Part shown: piece after piece, positions 26,439-35,513 of the stretch
How the letters are laid out: each line of letters begins with the position of its first letter
How positions within the stretch are numbered: the stretch's first letter is position 1
Source: Scybalousia_A sp045221575
GTDB taxonomy: Bacteria; Bacteroidota; Bacteroidia; Bacteroidales; P3
Direction: 5' to 3'
DNA length: 64,000 nucleotides
Assembly: GCA_045221575.1 (NCBI GenBank)
Contig: JBGUWU010000031.1
Location: 67,524-131,523 of the forward strand
Notes under the pieces: model-generated
The model's input: only the letters and a program-made list of their open reading frames with translations
Told to the model about the DNA's origin: nothing
Database searches by the model: none
Program-made: the position numbers and the translations under genes

Positions 26439-27194
26439 TTATTCTTCTGTTGATGTAAGTTTTGAACAAATAAATTCTCTGTTCATTCTTGCGATGTTAG
26501 TACGTTTTATTGATTTTGGACATTCAGCTTCGCAAGCGTATGTATTAGTACAAGAACCGAAACCTAATTCGTCCATTTTCTTAATCATTTTAACAACTCT
26601 TTGTTTTGCCTCTGGTTGTCCTTGTGGTAAAAGAGCAAATTGACTAACCTTAGCACCAACAAACAACATCGCACTTGCATTTTTACAAGCAGCAACACAA
26701 GCTCCACAACCTATACAAGAAGCTGCGTCCATAGCCTCATCAGCTTTTTGTTTTGGAATAGGAATTGCATTTGCATCAGGAACACCACCTGTAGTTGCAG
26801 AGATGTAACCTCCTTCTTGAATAATCTTGTCAAATGCACTTCTATCTACGACTAAGTCCTTGATAATAGGAAACGCTTTCGCACGCCATGGCTCTATTGT
26901 TATAGTATCGCCATCTTTGAAATGACGCATGTGAAGTTGGCATGTAGTAATACCATCGTCTGGTCCGTGAGGTCTACCGTTAATATACAAACCACACATT
27001 CCACAAATACCTTCCCTACAATCGTTATCAAAGACAACAGGGTGTGCTATATTATCATTAATAAGACTTTCGTTTAAGATATCCAACATCTCCAAAAAAG
27101 AACAATCTGGAGATATATCCTTTATATGATAAGTTTCAAATCTTCCTTTGGCTTGAGCATTCTCTTGACGCCATATTTTTAATGTAAGATCCAT
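26439..27194 (-). CDS. frdB: fumarate reductase / succinate dehydrogenase iron-sulfur subunit
   Basis: Carries electrons between the quinone site and the flavoprotein through three iron-sulfur centres. The [2Fe-2S] ligands are in CREGICGMCGLYINGRPHG, with a further Cys in TTCQLHM. The ferredoxin-like half has CIGCGACVAACKN and CEAECPKSI. Length of 251 residues is typical of the Bacteroidetes (class B-type) enzyme. It follows frdA after 6 bp and ends at a strong terminator. In anaerobic Bacteroidales this complex usually runs as fumarate reductase. Confidence 0.95.
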   Translation of the reverse strand: MDLTLKIWRQENAQAKGRFETYHIKDISPDCSFLEMLDILNESLINDNIAHPVVFDNDCREGICGMCGLYINGRPHGPDDGITTCQLHMRHFKDGDTITIEPWRAKAFPIIKDLVVDRSAFDKIIQEGGYISATTGGVPDANAIPIPKQKADEAMDAASCIGCGACVAACKNASAMLFVGAKVSQFALLPQGQPEAKQRVVKMIKKMDELGFGSCTNTYACEAECPKSIKRTNIARMNREFICSKLTSTEE

Positions 27195-27200
27195 AATCTA

Positions 27201-29138
27201 TTATTTATAATTTCTTTGTTGTACTTTGATAAATTCATAATTAAGGTCTTCCTTGTGCATCTCTGGAGTTTCATTTTCTCCTTTGTATTGCCAAGCACCC
27301 ACAAACATAAAGTTTTCATCATCTCTCTTGGCTTCACCTTCTTCGGTTTGATGTTCTTCTCTAAAGTGACCACCACAGCTTTCTTCTCTTTGTAAAGCAT
27401 CTCTTGCTATCAGTTCTGCAAGTTCTACGTGGTCAGCAAAACGAAGTGCTTTCTCTAATTCAGGATTCATACACTCATTTGCTTCTTCTACTTTAACATC
27501 TTTCCAAAATTCTTCTTTAAGAGCATGAATCATAGGTATAGCTTGCTCTAATCCAGCTTTATTTCTTCCCATTCCTACATTTTCCCACATAATGTGACCA
27601 AGACGTTTTTGGAATGAATCTACTGTCTTTGAACCTTTGATTGCAAGTATTTTACTTATTCTTTCTTTTACTTCTTGTTCAGCTTTGTCAAAAGCTTCAT
27701 GTGTTGTTGGAATAGGACTATTGTATATTTCTGCTGAAAGATAATTCTGTATAGTATAAGGTAAAACAAAATAACCATCTGCTAATCCTTGCATCAAAGC
27801 ACTTGCTCCTAAACGATTTGCGCCATGGTCAGAGAAATTACATTCTCCAGCTGCAAATAATCCTTCTACTGTTGTTTGAAGCTCATAATCTACCCAAAGA
27901 CCTCCCATAGTATAATGCACTGCAGGGAATATCATCATAGGAGTTTCATAAGGATTGTCATTAGTTATTTTCTGATACATTTGGAATAAGTTTCCGTAAC
28001 GCTCTGCTACTTTTTCTTTTCCTAAACGATTAATTGCATCTTTAAAATCCAAATAAACAGCTTTACCTGTTCCTACTCCATAACCAGCATCACATCTTTC
28101 TTTTGCAGCACGTGAAGCAATGTCTCTTGGAACTAAATTACCGAAAGCTGGATAACGTCTTTCCAAGTAATAATCTCTATCTTCTTCGGCAATATCGTTA
28201 GCTGTTTTTTCACCTCTACGTATTGCTTCTGCATCTTCTTTTTTCTTTGGAACCCAAATTCTACCATCATTTCTCAAACTTTCACTCATAAGAGTAAGCT
28301 TGCTTTGATAATCTCCATGAACAGGAATACATGTAGGGTGAATTTGAACATAACATGGATTAGCAAAAAATGCTCCTTTTTTATAACATTGCCAAGCAGC
28401 ACTACCATTACTATTCATTGCGTTAGTAGAAAGATAATATACGTTTCCGTAACCTCCTGTTGCTAAAACAACACAATGACCGAACCAACGTTCTATTTCT
28501 CCTGTTTTTATATCTCTTGTAATTATACCTCTTGCTTTACCGTCTATGATTACAAGATTTTCCATTTCTTTTCTTGTATAAAGCTTTACTGTACCTGCTT
28601 TTACTTGTTGGCTAAGTGCAGAATAAGCTCCTAAAAGAAGTTGTTGTCCTGTTTGTCCTTTAGCATAGAATGTACGACTAACCTGTGCTCCTCCAAAAGA
28701 ACGATTTGCTAAATAGCCAGAATACTCTCTTGCAAATGGAACTCCTTGTGCAACACATTGGTCTATTATATTATTAGCAACTTCAGCCAAACGATATACA
28801 TTAGCTTCTCTTGCTCTATAATCTCCTCCCTTTATTGTATCATAGAACAGACGACCAACGCTATCACCATCATTAGGATAATTTTTTGCTGCATTAATAC
28901 CACCTTGAGCAGCAATAGAGTGTGCTCTACGTGGAGAATCTTGAATACAAAATACTTTAACATTGAAACCTAAAGCACCTAATGAAGCTGCTGCTGAAGC
29001 ACCTGCAAGTCCTGTTCCTACAATTATAACATCTAACTTTCTTTTGTTTGCAGGATTAACCAATTTCTGAGAGGCTTTGTATTTAGTCCATTTCTCTGAC
29101 AAAACTCCCTCAGGGATTTTGGAATTAAGTGTTGTCAT
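27201..29138 (-). CDS. frdA: fumarate reductase / succinate dehydrogenase flavoprotein subunit
   Basis: FAD-containing catalytic subunit interconverting fumarate and succinate. The FAD Rossmann motif is VGTGLAGASAAASLGALGF (about residues 40-58). The covalent-flavin His segment is RRAHSIAAQGGINAAKNY. Active-site blocks include FGGAQVSRTFYA, IHPTCIPVHGDYQS and HYTMGGLWVDYE. Length of 645 residues fits the Bacteroidetes/epsilon-type enzyme. It is the first gene of a two-gene operon. The cytochrome b subunit gene (frdC/sdhC), which normally precedes frdA in Bacteroidetes, is absent: upstream is only a 180-bp gap and the divergent truA. Confidence 0.96.
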   Translation of the reverse strand: MTTLNSKIPEGVLSEKWTKYKASQKLVNPANKRKLDVIIVGTGLAGASAAASLGALGFNVKVFCIQDSPRRAHSIAAQGGINAAKNYPNDGDSVGRLFYDTIKGGDYRAREANVYRLAEVANNIIDQCVAQGVPFAREYSGYLANRSFGGAQVSRTFYAKGQTGQQLLLGAYSALSQQVKAGTVKLYTRKEMENLVIIDGKARGIITRDIKTGEIERWFGHCVVLATGGYGNVYYLSTNAMNSNGSAAWQCYKKGAFFANPCYVQIHPTCIPVHGDYQSKLTLMSESLRNDGRIWVPKKKEDAEAIRRGEKTANDIAEEDRDYYLERRYPAFGNLVPRDIASRAAKERCDAGYGVGTGKAVYLDFKDAINRLGKEKVAERYGNLFQMYQKITNDNPYETPMMIFPAVHYTMGGLWVDYELQTTVEGLFAAGECNFSDHGANRLGASALMQGLADGYFVLPYTIQNYLSAEIYNSPIPTTHEAFDKAEQEVKERISKILAIKGSKTVDSFQKRLGHIMWENVGMGRNKAGLEQAIPMIHALKEEFWKDVKVEEANECMNPELEKALRFADHVELAELIARDALQREESCGGHFREEHQTEEGEAKRDDENFMFVGAWQYKGENETPEMHKEDLNYEFIKVQQRNYK

Positions 29139-29241
29139 ATATCTTTATTTTTAAGTTATTCTTTAAAATTAAAATAACGTTTTTCTATTTTGTTTATTAT
29201 TTATTATTTATCACAAAACTTATCAGCTTGTAAATTTTTTG

Positions 29242-29249
29242 CAAATTTA
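29242..29249 (-). promoter_or_regulatory. promoter -7 box of frdAB
   Basis: TAAATTTG on the minus strand, about 103 bp before the frdA start, leaving a leader of about 95 nt. It lies within the promoter region of the divergent truA gene. Confidence 0.55.
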
Positions 29250-29260
29250 GAAAAAAAATA

Positions 29261-29268
29261 TAATTTTG
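29261..29268 (+). promoter_or_regulatory. promoter -7 box of truA
   Basis: TAATTTTG with TTTG at 29238-29241, a 19-bp spacer, matching both Bacteroidetes promoter elements. 50 bp before the truA ATG. Confidence 0.7.
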
Positions 29269-29318
29269 CAGAATATTTAGCGTATTATTTTTAATTTCAA
29301 AGAAAATTCTCATAAAAA

Positions 29319-30128
29319 ATGGATAACACAAATGCTATTGTAGAAGAAATTAACGAAACTCAAGATACTGTTATTCTATTTAGATATGCTATAGTTTTAC
29401 AATACAATGGCACAAGATATCATGGTTGGCAAATACAACTAAATTCCGAAACAATACAAGGCGTTTTAGAAAGAAGTTTTTCTAATGTACTCAGAAGAGA
29501 AACCAAAATTTATGGCTGCGGAAGAACAGATACTGGAGTACATGCAAGGCATTTTGTTGCTAACTTTGAAGCTGTAGATATGAATGAGCAAGAGTTAGAA
29601 CAATTAATTAGAAAGATGAATTCTTATTTACCTAACGATATAAGGATATTCAAAATAAAGAAAATGGATTACCCTTTCAACGCAAGATTTGATGCAATTG
29701 CAAGAACCTATAAATACTACATAACAACACAAAAGCAACCATACAATGAGGATTTTTGTTTGCTTTATACTGGTGAATTAGATATTGAAAAAATGAATCG
29801 TGCTGCTGCAAGAATGTATGAATACTCAGATTTTGCTTCCTTTACTACAGCAGAACTTGGAGAAGTTAATAATTTTAGATGTAATATAATGCTTGCTCAT
29901 TGGAGAAAGGATGGAGAATATTTAATTTTTACCATCAAAGCTAATCGTTTCTTAAGGAATATGGTAAGATGTGTTGTCGGCACTCTCTTAGCGGTAGGAA
30001 AAGGAAACATAAACGAAGAAGAATTTGTTGAGATAATCAAAGCAAAAGACAGAAAAAAAGCAATGTCTTCTGCTTTAGCCAAAGGTTTATTTTTAGAAAA
30101 AGTGGAGTATGAAGATAAAGACTTATAA
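29319..30128 (+). CDS. truA: tRNA pseudouridine(38-40) synthase
   Basis: Converts uridine to pseudouridine at positions 38-40 of the tRNA anticodon arm. The catalytic Asp is residue 71 in GCGRTDTGVHARHFVANF. RYHGWQ precedes it, and the C-terminal NRFLRNMVRCVVGTLLAVG closes the fold. Length of 269 residues includes about 20 extra N-terminal residues. The Met at 29319 is kept because no closer in-frame ATG precedes the conserved FRYAIVLQYNG. Monocistronic, convergent with the next gene after 32 bp, where no terminator is visible. Confidence 0.96.
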   Translation: MDNTNAIVEEINETQDTVILFRYAIVLQYNGTRYHGWQIQLNSETIQGVLERSFSNVLRRETKIYGCGRTDTGVHARHFVANFEAVDMNEQELEQLIRKMNSYLPNDIRIFKIKKMDYPFNARFDAIARTYKYYITTQKQPYNEDFCLLYTGELDIEKMNRAAARMYEYSDFASFTTAELGEVNNFRCNIMLAHWRKDGEYLIFTIKANRFLRNMVRCVVGTLLAVGKGNINEEEFVEIIKAKDRKKAMSSALAKGLFLEKVEYEDKDL

Positions 30129-30160
30129 ACAATGAATATAAACTTACAAATAAATGAATC

Positions 30161-32128
30161 TTAATTTTGATTTTTCTCAGCATAGGTTAGCATAGCAAAA
30201 GCATAGTTTTTCATTTCTGTGCTTTTGTTTTTATATTTAGGGTAATTGATATAGTTTCTTTTGTCTTTTCTTCCCTTTTTATACTTAAACAAATATTCTT
30301 TACCATTTCTATCCCAAATATAAAACAGCTCATTATCTAATACTCCTATCTTATTATCTGCAGAAAAGTAAGCATACTTTCTTTTATATAAATCAAAGGC
30401 AATACCCATAGTTTGCTTATTTGTTATACCAAGATAAGAACATATCATTTCATCTACATCTATCTGCAAACCAAAATTATAATCTTTCTTTGCTTGTAAG
30501 TAATACGGATTATAGAATATCAATGGCGAATGATGATATTCCAAAGGCATAGGATATAATGTTGTTTTTGTTTTCTTTTTACCATGATCAGCAATAAAGA
30601 CAAACAAAGTGTTTTTAAACCAATCTTCTTTGCTTGCTCTTTTCATAAAATCTCCTATCGCCCAATCTGCATACTCTATTATTTTATTCTTAACACCTTT
30701 TGACTTATATTTTAAACCAATACCCTCTGGGAATATATATGGTCCGTGATTAGAAGCAGTTAAAAGAGTGACAAAGAAAGGTTTGTTTTTGTCATATTTA
30801 TTTATTTCTTTTATAGCTCTACGAAACATTATATGGTCAGGCACTCCTAATGTTGATTTAACCTCTTTTGAAGGATAATGTTTTTGAGATAATATTTGTT
30901 GGAAATCATTTGCTGAAAGAAAGCCTCCAATATTATCAAACTGATCATCATGCGTAGTAAAATAATGTGTAGTGTAGTTGTTTCTAAGTAAAGTTGAAGC
31001 AAGTCCTCCTGGCATCTTAGGAATTATAGTTCGTTTCATACTATGCCTATCCAACAAAGCCGGCATTCCAAATAAGGTAGAATAGACTCCATTATAAGTA
31101 TGAATACCTGCAGTATAAACATTTTCATAGGAAACGCCATTATTAAGAAGGCTGTCTAAATTAGGAGTAAGATTGCTTTTAGGATTGAAGTTTTTGAGAT
31201 TATAAGCAGTCATACTTTCCATAATAACTAATACCACATTTGTCTTTTGCTTATCAAACACAAATTCTCTTTCGCTTATTGGATTGGAATACATTTTTTC
31301 ATACTCCTTAACAACAAAATCAATAGCCTCTTTTTCATTCATTAAGTTAAGAGACTGATTCTTCTTAGAAGTTTTTTCTTGTATGCTTTTAATAAGAGTA
31401 AAATTAGGATTTAAACCCAACTGATTAATAAAAGCATTGTTAGAAAAATATGCTGTTCCAACTCTTATAGGACTTTTTTCTGCTAATCGTCCTCTTGTAC
31501 CTATAAAACAAAACACTAAAAATAACAAACAAGTTGCTATTGTTTTGACTTTATAGTACTTATAGCTATAATTTTGTTCGCTTATTTGTTTTAGAGTTTT
31601 GTTGTATATCTTTTTCATTACCCACCAAAAGAAAATACCAAAAGCAATAAAGACAAATATAAAGCCAATATAGGAAATCTCCTCAACTATCATCTTAAAG
31701 ACAAAAGCAGGGCTGTCAAACCATTCAAAAGCTTGGACAGAAAATCGCTGAAAAAAGTATTTGAAATAAGGTAAATCAACAGTACTTACAAACATAGCAA
31801 GCAAAAGAACAGAAGTTAAATAAATATTAACTCCTTTGTAAATCTTTTTGCCTTTAAGGTAATCAACCTTAAATACCATGCAGATAGACAAAACAATTAA
31901 AGGCAAAAGCAAAATATAAGAAATAATAACGGTATCAAACCTTAAACCCATTAACATTGCTTTTATCAATAAATTATTATCTTCTATGTTTTGTAATTCA
32001 GTGCTGTTGATACCTAACATTATAAATCTAAATATGGTAAAGATCAATACCATAAGCAAATACACTAAACACAAATACTTGAGTTGTGGAGAGAATATTT
32101 TAATTTTATTGCATTTAATTTTGTTCAT
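30161..32128 (-). CDS. LTA-synthase-family sulfatase-fold phosphoglycerol/phosphoethanolamine transferase
   Basis: A 655-residue inner-membrane enzyme. Five membrane helices (about residues 15-210) precede a periplasmic sulfatase-fold domain. That domain has NVVLVIMESMTAYNL (metal-binding Glu), the nucleophile Thr region TAGIHTYNGVYSTLFGMP, TASNHGPY, and the metal loop VFIADHGKK. This is the LtaS/MdoB architecture. Gram-negative Bacteroidetes have no lipoteichoic acid, so an envelope glycan or lipid is the probable acceptor. It has its own promoter and is divergent from dus. It differs in family from the EptA-like enzyme at 24611. Confidence 0.87.
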   Translation of the reverse strand: MNKIKCNKIKIFSPQLKYLCLVYLLMVLIFTIFRFIMLGINSTELQNIEDNNLLIKAMLMGLRFDTVIISYILLLPLIVLSICMVFKVDYLKGKKIYKGVNIYLTSVLLLAMFVSTVDLPYFKYFFQRFSVQAFEWFDSPAFVFKMIVEEISYIGFIFVFIAFGIFFWWVMKKIYNKTLKQISEQNYSYKYYKVKTIATCLLFLVFCFIGTRGRLAEKSPIRVGTAYFSNNAFINQLGLNPNFTLIKSIQEKTSKKNQSLNLMNEKEAIDFVVKEYEKMYSNPISEREFVFDKQKTNVVLVIMESMTAYNLKNFNPKSNLTPNLDSLLNNGVSYENVYTAGIHTYNGVYSTLFGMPALLDRHSMKRTIIPKMPGGLASTLLRNNYTTHYFTTHDDQFDNIGGFLSANDFQQILSQKHYPSKEVKSTLGVPDHIMFRRAIKEINKYDKNKPFFVTLLTASNHGPYIFPEGIGLKYKSKGVKNKIIEYADWAIGDFMKRASKEDWFKNTLFVFIADHGKKKTKTTLYPMPLEYHHSPLIFYNPYYLQAKKDYNFGLQIDVDEMICSYLGITNKQTMGIAFDLYKRKYAYFSADNKIGVLDNELFYIWDRNGKEYLFKYKKGRKDKRNYINYPKYKNKSTEMKNYAFAMLTYAEKNQN

Positions 32129-32150
32129 TATTGTGATAATTATTTGTTTG

Positions 32151-32158
32151 CAAAATTA
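32151..32158 (-). promoter_or_regulatory. promoter -7 box of the LtaS-like gene
   Basis: TAATTTTG on the minus strand, 22 bp before the start at 32128. The opposing dus box lies 20 bp away. Confidence 0.65.
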
Positions 32159-32178
32159 AATGTTTTGTTTGAATTTAG

Positions 32179-32186
32179 TAATTTTG
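32179..32186 (+). promoter_or_regulatory. promoter -7 box of dus
   Basis: TAATTTTG, 21 bp before the ATG at 32208. This rules out the upstream alternative start at 32160. Confidence 0.7.
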
Positions 32187-32207
32187 CAAAACGAAAAAAT
32201 AAAAATA

Positions 32208-33173
32208 ATGCTAAAAGATATTTTACCAGAATTTGTTCTTGGTTTGTCGCCTATGGACGAAATAACAACGCCAGAATACCGAGAAATATGCAAGGATTAT
32301 GGTGCAGATGTTATTTTTACAGAATTTGTTTCAACCGATGCTTTAATTAGAGATGTAGAAAAAAGTTATAAAAAGATTACATTCACTGAAAAACAACGAC
32401 CTTTGGCTATACAAATATTTGGCAATAATGAAGAAACATTAGTAAATGCTGCACAAAGAGTTGAAGAACTTAAACCCGATTGGATAGATATTAATTGGGG
32501 TTGTCCGATGAAAAGAATTGCAGGCAAAGGCTCTGGTTCTGGTATTTTGCAAGATATTCCTAAAATGCTAAAACTCACTAAAGCAGTTGTTAATAGTGTC
32601 AAATTACCTGTCAGTGTTAAAACGCGTTTAGGTTATGATGAAAAGAATAAACCCATCGTTGAACTTGCTGAGATGTTGCAAGATGTAGGTATTCAATTGA
32701 TTTCTATTCACGGAAGGACAAAAACTCAAATGTATAAAGGAGAGGCTGATTGGACTTTAATTGCAAAAACAAAAGAAAATCCTCGTCTAAATATACCCGT
32801 ATTTGGCAATGGCGATATAGATAGTGTAGAAAAATTTTTGGAATATAAACGAAGGTATAACTTAGATGGTATTCTTATTGGCAGAAGAGCAATAGGTTTT
32901 CCTTATTTCTTTCTTCAATGCAAGCAAGCAATAAATAATGAAAAAATATTACAACCTACTCTAAAAGAGAAAGTTGAAATATGCAAAAGACATTTTATTC
33001 TCTCTTTAAAAAACAATGGAGAAGAAAAAACATGTATTAATATGAGAAAATTTTATCCAAGATATTTTTGGGGGGTGAAAAATTTCAAAACATTTAAACT
33101 TCAATTACTTGCAAGTAAAACAAAAGAAGAAGTTTTTGAAATTTTTTCTCAAATAATAAAATTAGAAGAATAA
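32208..33173 (+). CDS. dus: tRNA-dihydrouridine synthase
   Basis: FMN-dependent reduction of uridines in the tRNA D-loop. Start at 32208 (MLKDILPEFVLGLSPMDEIT). The TIM barrel shows LSPMDEITTPEYR, the catalytic Cys99 in DINWGCPMKRIAGKGSGS, VKTRLGYD, SIHGRTKTQMYKGEADW and the FMN-phosphate loop FGNGDI/DGILIGRRAIG. Its 321 residues fit the family. The short loop DINWGCP differs from the usual LNxGCP (Trp in the variable position). Single gene followed by a 21-bp-period array. Confidence 0.94.
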   Translation: MLKDILPEFVLGLSPMDEITTPEYREICKDYGADVIFTEFVSTDALIRDVEKSYKKITFTEKQRPLAIQIFGNNEETLVNAAQRVEELKPDWIDINWGCPMKRIAGKGSGSGILQDIPKMLKLTKAVVNSVKLPVSVKTRLGYDEKNKPIVELAEMLQDVGIQLISIHGRTKTQMYKGEADWTLIAKTKENPRLNIPVFGNGDIDSVEKFLEYKRRYNLDGILIGRRAIGFPYFFLQCKQAINNEKILQPTLKEKVEICKRHFILSLKNNGEEKTCINMRKFYPRYFWGVKNFKTFKLQLLASKTKEEVFEIFSQIIKLEE

Positions 33174-33180
33174 TTCAAAA

Positions 33181-33306
33181 AAGTCTTGATCTTTTTTTAC
33201 CAAGATTTGATTTTAAGAAAATAAGATTTGATTTTAAGAAAATAAGATTTGATTTTGAGAAAATAAAACTTGATCTTTTTTTGCTAAGATTTGATCTATT
33301 TTATAG
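33181..33306. repeat. 21-bp-period intergenic array (copy D), six direct units
   Basis: Six direct units begin at 33181, 33202, 33223, 33244, 33265 and 33286, with no drift from 21 bp. Cores are CTTGAT, TTTGAT (three times), CTTGAT and TTTGAT. The three middle units are nearly identical and share TTTTnAGAAAAT. Unlike copies A, B, C, E and F, all units face the same way, so no strong internal hairpin forms. It lies between the convergent dus and plsY. Confidence 0.9.
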
Positions 33307-33324
33307 AAATTCAAATTTTAAATA

Positions 33325-34029
33325 TTACTTTGTATCTTGATTTTCAGTTTTGACAATTTTTTTAAATTTAAACTTTGGCTCTTGATGATTGATTAGACGT
33401 TTGATGTTCTTTCTATGTGTCCATATTATAAACAATGCAACAATTATTGAAAAAACAGCCATAGATAGAGTTATGTCTTCATTTTTAGAAAGCCAAAGTT
33501 TGCTTGTTAAATAAAGGATAGGAAAAGAAATTGCTGCCATTATAGAAGATAGTGATATATAATGCGTTAAAATAAATGTAAGTAAAAATACTGCCAACAC
33601 AAAAGGAACTATTCCATGGAACAAACCAATAACTGCTCCAAGCATAGTAGCTACTCCCTTACCACCTTTAAATCCGGCAAAAATGGGTAAAGCATGACCG
33701 ATAACAACAATTATAGCAATAGCAAGAGAATAGTATGAAAATTCGTTTATCCAGCCCCAATCTTTAAGAAAAGAACCAAAAATATTACTACTTAGATAAA
33801 CTGCAAACCAACCTTTTACTATGTCTATCTGAAGAACAAATATACCAGGTTTAAGCCCAAGAACCCTAATAGTGTTAGTTGCTCCTGCGTTATGAGAGCC
33901 TTCTTTTCTGACATCTATACCGTAGAAGTTTTTACCAATCCAAACTGCTGAAGGAATACTACCTAATAAGTAAGCAATAACAGCACCAGAAAGCAGTTGT
34001 AAAGCCTTAAAGATTGTAAATTGTTCCAT
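33325..34029 (-). CDS. plsY: glycerol-3-phosphate acyltransferase PlsY
   Basis: Inner-membrane enzyme transferring acyl groups from acyl-phosphate to glycerol-3-phosphate, the first step of phospholipid synthesis. Start at 34029 (MEQFTIFKALQLLSGAVIA); the extension to 34092 overlaps the promoter box at 34050-34057. The three cytoplasmic motifs are visible: YLLGSIPSAVWIGK, GSHNAGATNTIRVLG (here His replaces the common Gly-x-Gly neighbourhood) and FAGFKGGKGVATMLGA. About five membrane helices. The basic C-terminal tail (RKNIKRLINHQEPKFKFKK) is somewhat long. Its 234 residues are normal. Confidence 0.95.
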   Translation of the reverse strand: MEQFTIFKALQLLSGAVIAYLLGSIPSAVWIGKNFYGIDVRKEGSHNAGATNTIRVLGLKPGIFVLQIDIVKGWFAVYLSSNIFGSFLKDWGWINEFSYYSLAIAIIVVIGHALPIFAGFKGGKGVATMLGAVIGLFHGIVPFVLAVFLLTFILTHYISLSSIMAAISFPILYLTSKLWLSKNEDITLSMAVFSIIVALFIIWTHRKNIKRLINHQEPKFKFKKIVKTENQDTK

Positions 34030-34049
34030 AATACCATGTTTATTTTTTG

Positions 34050-34057
34050 CAAAGTTA
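34050..34057 (-). promoter_or_regulatory. promoter -7 box of plsY
   Basis: TAACTTTG on the minus strand, 20 bp before the ATG at 34029. Confidence 0.65.
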
Positions 34058-34081
34058 CAACATATTTGCGTAAAATTATAG

Positions 34082-34089
34082 TACTTTTG
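34082..34089 (+). promoter_or_regulatory. promoter -7 box of the AtoE-like transporter
   Basis: TACTTTTG, 31 bp before the ATG at 34121. Confidence 0.65.
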
Positions 34090-34120
34090 CAAAAAATTAC
34101 ACCTATAAAAACTTATTCTT

Positions 34121-35479
34121 ATGTTTAAACGATTAATAAACTTTAGTGTACGTTTAGTTCAGAAATATTTACCTGAACCTTTTATATTCGCAATAATACT
34201 AAGTTTGGTCGCATTTGCTGTTGCCATACCAATATGCAAACAAACTCCATTAGAAGTTGTAGAACATTGGGGAGATGGAGTTTGGTCTTTATTAGCCTTT
34301 GCAATGCAGATGGCTTTAGTTTTAGTATGTGGAGCGACACTTGCTGCTTCTCCGTCTATTAAGAGATTTATATCACGTTTAGCTTCAATACCCAAAACTC
34401 CCGTTACTGCTATAGCAATAGTTACCTTAGTTTCTGCTTTGGCTTGCTGGATAAATTGGGGATTTGGTCTTATTGTTGGAGTTATATTTGCTAAAGAGAT
34501 AGCTAAAAAAGTTAATAATGTAGATTATAGACTTTTAATTGCTTCTTCTTATAGTGGTTTTGTTGTATGGCATGCTGGTCTTTCTGGTTCTATTCCTTTA
34601 ACAATGGCTACTCCCGGCGAGGCTCTTTCTTCTGCGACTAAAGGCATTTTAACTTCTCCTATACCAATCTCCGCTACAGTATTGAATTATCATAATATTC
34701 TTATTGTTTGCTTATGTATTGTAGCCTTGGTCATAGTTAATTCTCTTATGCATCCAAAAGGAGATAAGGTTATAAGTATAAATCCTCAACTACTCATTGA
34801 AGAAACAGAGACAAAAGACTCTGTTTCTGAGAATAAAACACCTGCCGAAAGAATGGAAAATTCGAGACTATTAAGCATAATAATATCTTGTTTAGGTTTA
34901 GGATACTTACTTTATAAAATAGGCTTTAAAGATGGAAGTTTAGACCTAAACTCTGTTATAATGCTATTTCTTTTCCTTGGTATAATACTCCATAAAACTC
35001 CTCTTAAATATGTAAAAGCATTCTCTAAATCAGTTTCTTCTGCTGCCGGAATATTATTACAATTCCCTTTCTATGCAGGTATTATGGGAATAATTACAGG
35101 AGTTGGAGAATCTGGCATTTGTTTAGGCACAGTAATAAGCAATGCTTGTATATCTATTTCTAATCCTATAACCTATCCTCTTCTAACTTTCTTATGTGCA
35201 GCAATACTTAATATGTTTGTTCCTTCTGGTGGTGGTCATTGGGCAATTCAAGCTCCTATAATGTTTGCTGCTGGTGCTGATTTAGGAGTAGATCCAGGTT
35301 TAACAGGAACAGCTATTGCTTGGGGAGACGCTTGGACAAATTTAATACAACCATTCTGGGCTTTACCTGCTTTAGCTATAGCAAGACTAAATGCAAAAGA
35401 TATTATGGGATTTTGTCTAATAGACTTATTGATTACGGGTGTTATTATATCTTTAGGATTAGTATTTTGGGCAATTTAA
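34121..35479 (+). CDS. AtoE-family short-chain fatty acid transporter
   Basis: A 452-residue inner-membrane protein with about 11-12 hydrophobic segments. It matches the TIGR00366/AtoE family: LVQKYLPEPFIFAIILSLV at the N-terminus, WINWGFGLIVGVIFAKEIA, WHAGLSGSIPLTMATPG, NMFVPSGGGHWAIQAPIM and AWGDAWTNLIQPFWALPALA near the C-terminus. It probably moves acetoacetate, butyrate or similar acids. A CoA-transferase B subunit (52387) and an ADP-forming acyl-CoA ligase (1-1310) are also in the window, consistent with short-chain acid metabolism, but they are far apart. Convergent with the next gene, with 34 bp between. Confidence 0.92.
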   Translation: MFKRLINFSVRLVQKYLPEPFIFAIILSLVAFAVAIPICKQTPLEVVEHWGDGVWSLLAFAMQMALVLVCGATLAASPSIKRFISRLASIPKTPVTAIAIVTLVSALACWINWGFGLIVGVIFAKEIAKKVNNVDYRLLIASSYSGFVVWHAGLSGSIPLTMATPGEALSSATKGILTSPIPISATVLNYHNILIVCLCIVALVIVNSLMHPKGDKVISINPQLLIEETETKDSVSENKTPAERMENSRLLSIIISCLGLGYLLYKIGFKDGSLDLNSVIMLFLFLGIILHKTPLKYVKAFSKSVSSAAGILLQFPFYAGIMGIITGVGESGICLGTVISNACISISNPITYPLLTFLCAAILNMFVPSGGGHWAIQAPIMFAAGADLGVDPGLTGTAIAWGDAWTNLIQPFWALPALAIARLNAKDIMGFCLIDLLITGVIISLGLVFWAI

Positions 35480-35513
35480 TAGACAAAAGAAACAAAACTA
35501 TAACTAAAAGCAC

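Noticed and set aside
32084..32350. 88-residue plus-strand frame overlapping dus and the LtaS-like start
   Set aside because: It covers the divergent promoters and lies in another frame of dus; no family resemblance.
33181..33306. 21-bp arrays as CRISPR arrays
   Set aside because: Units abut with no unique spacers, are only 21 bp and show internal complementarity of a different kind; they lie far from the cas genes.
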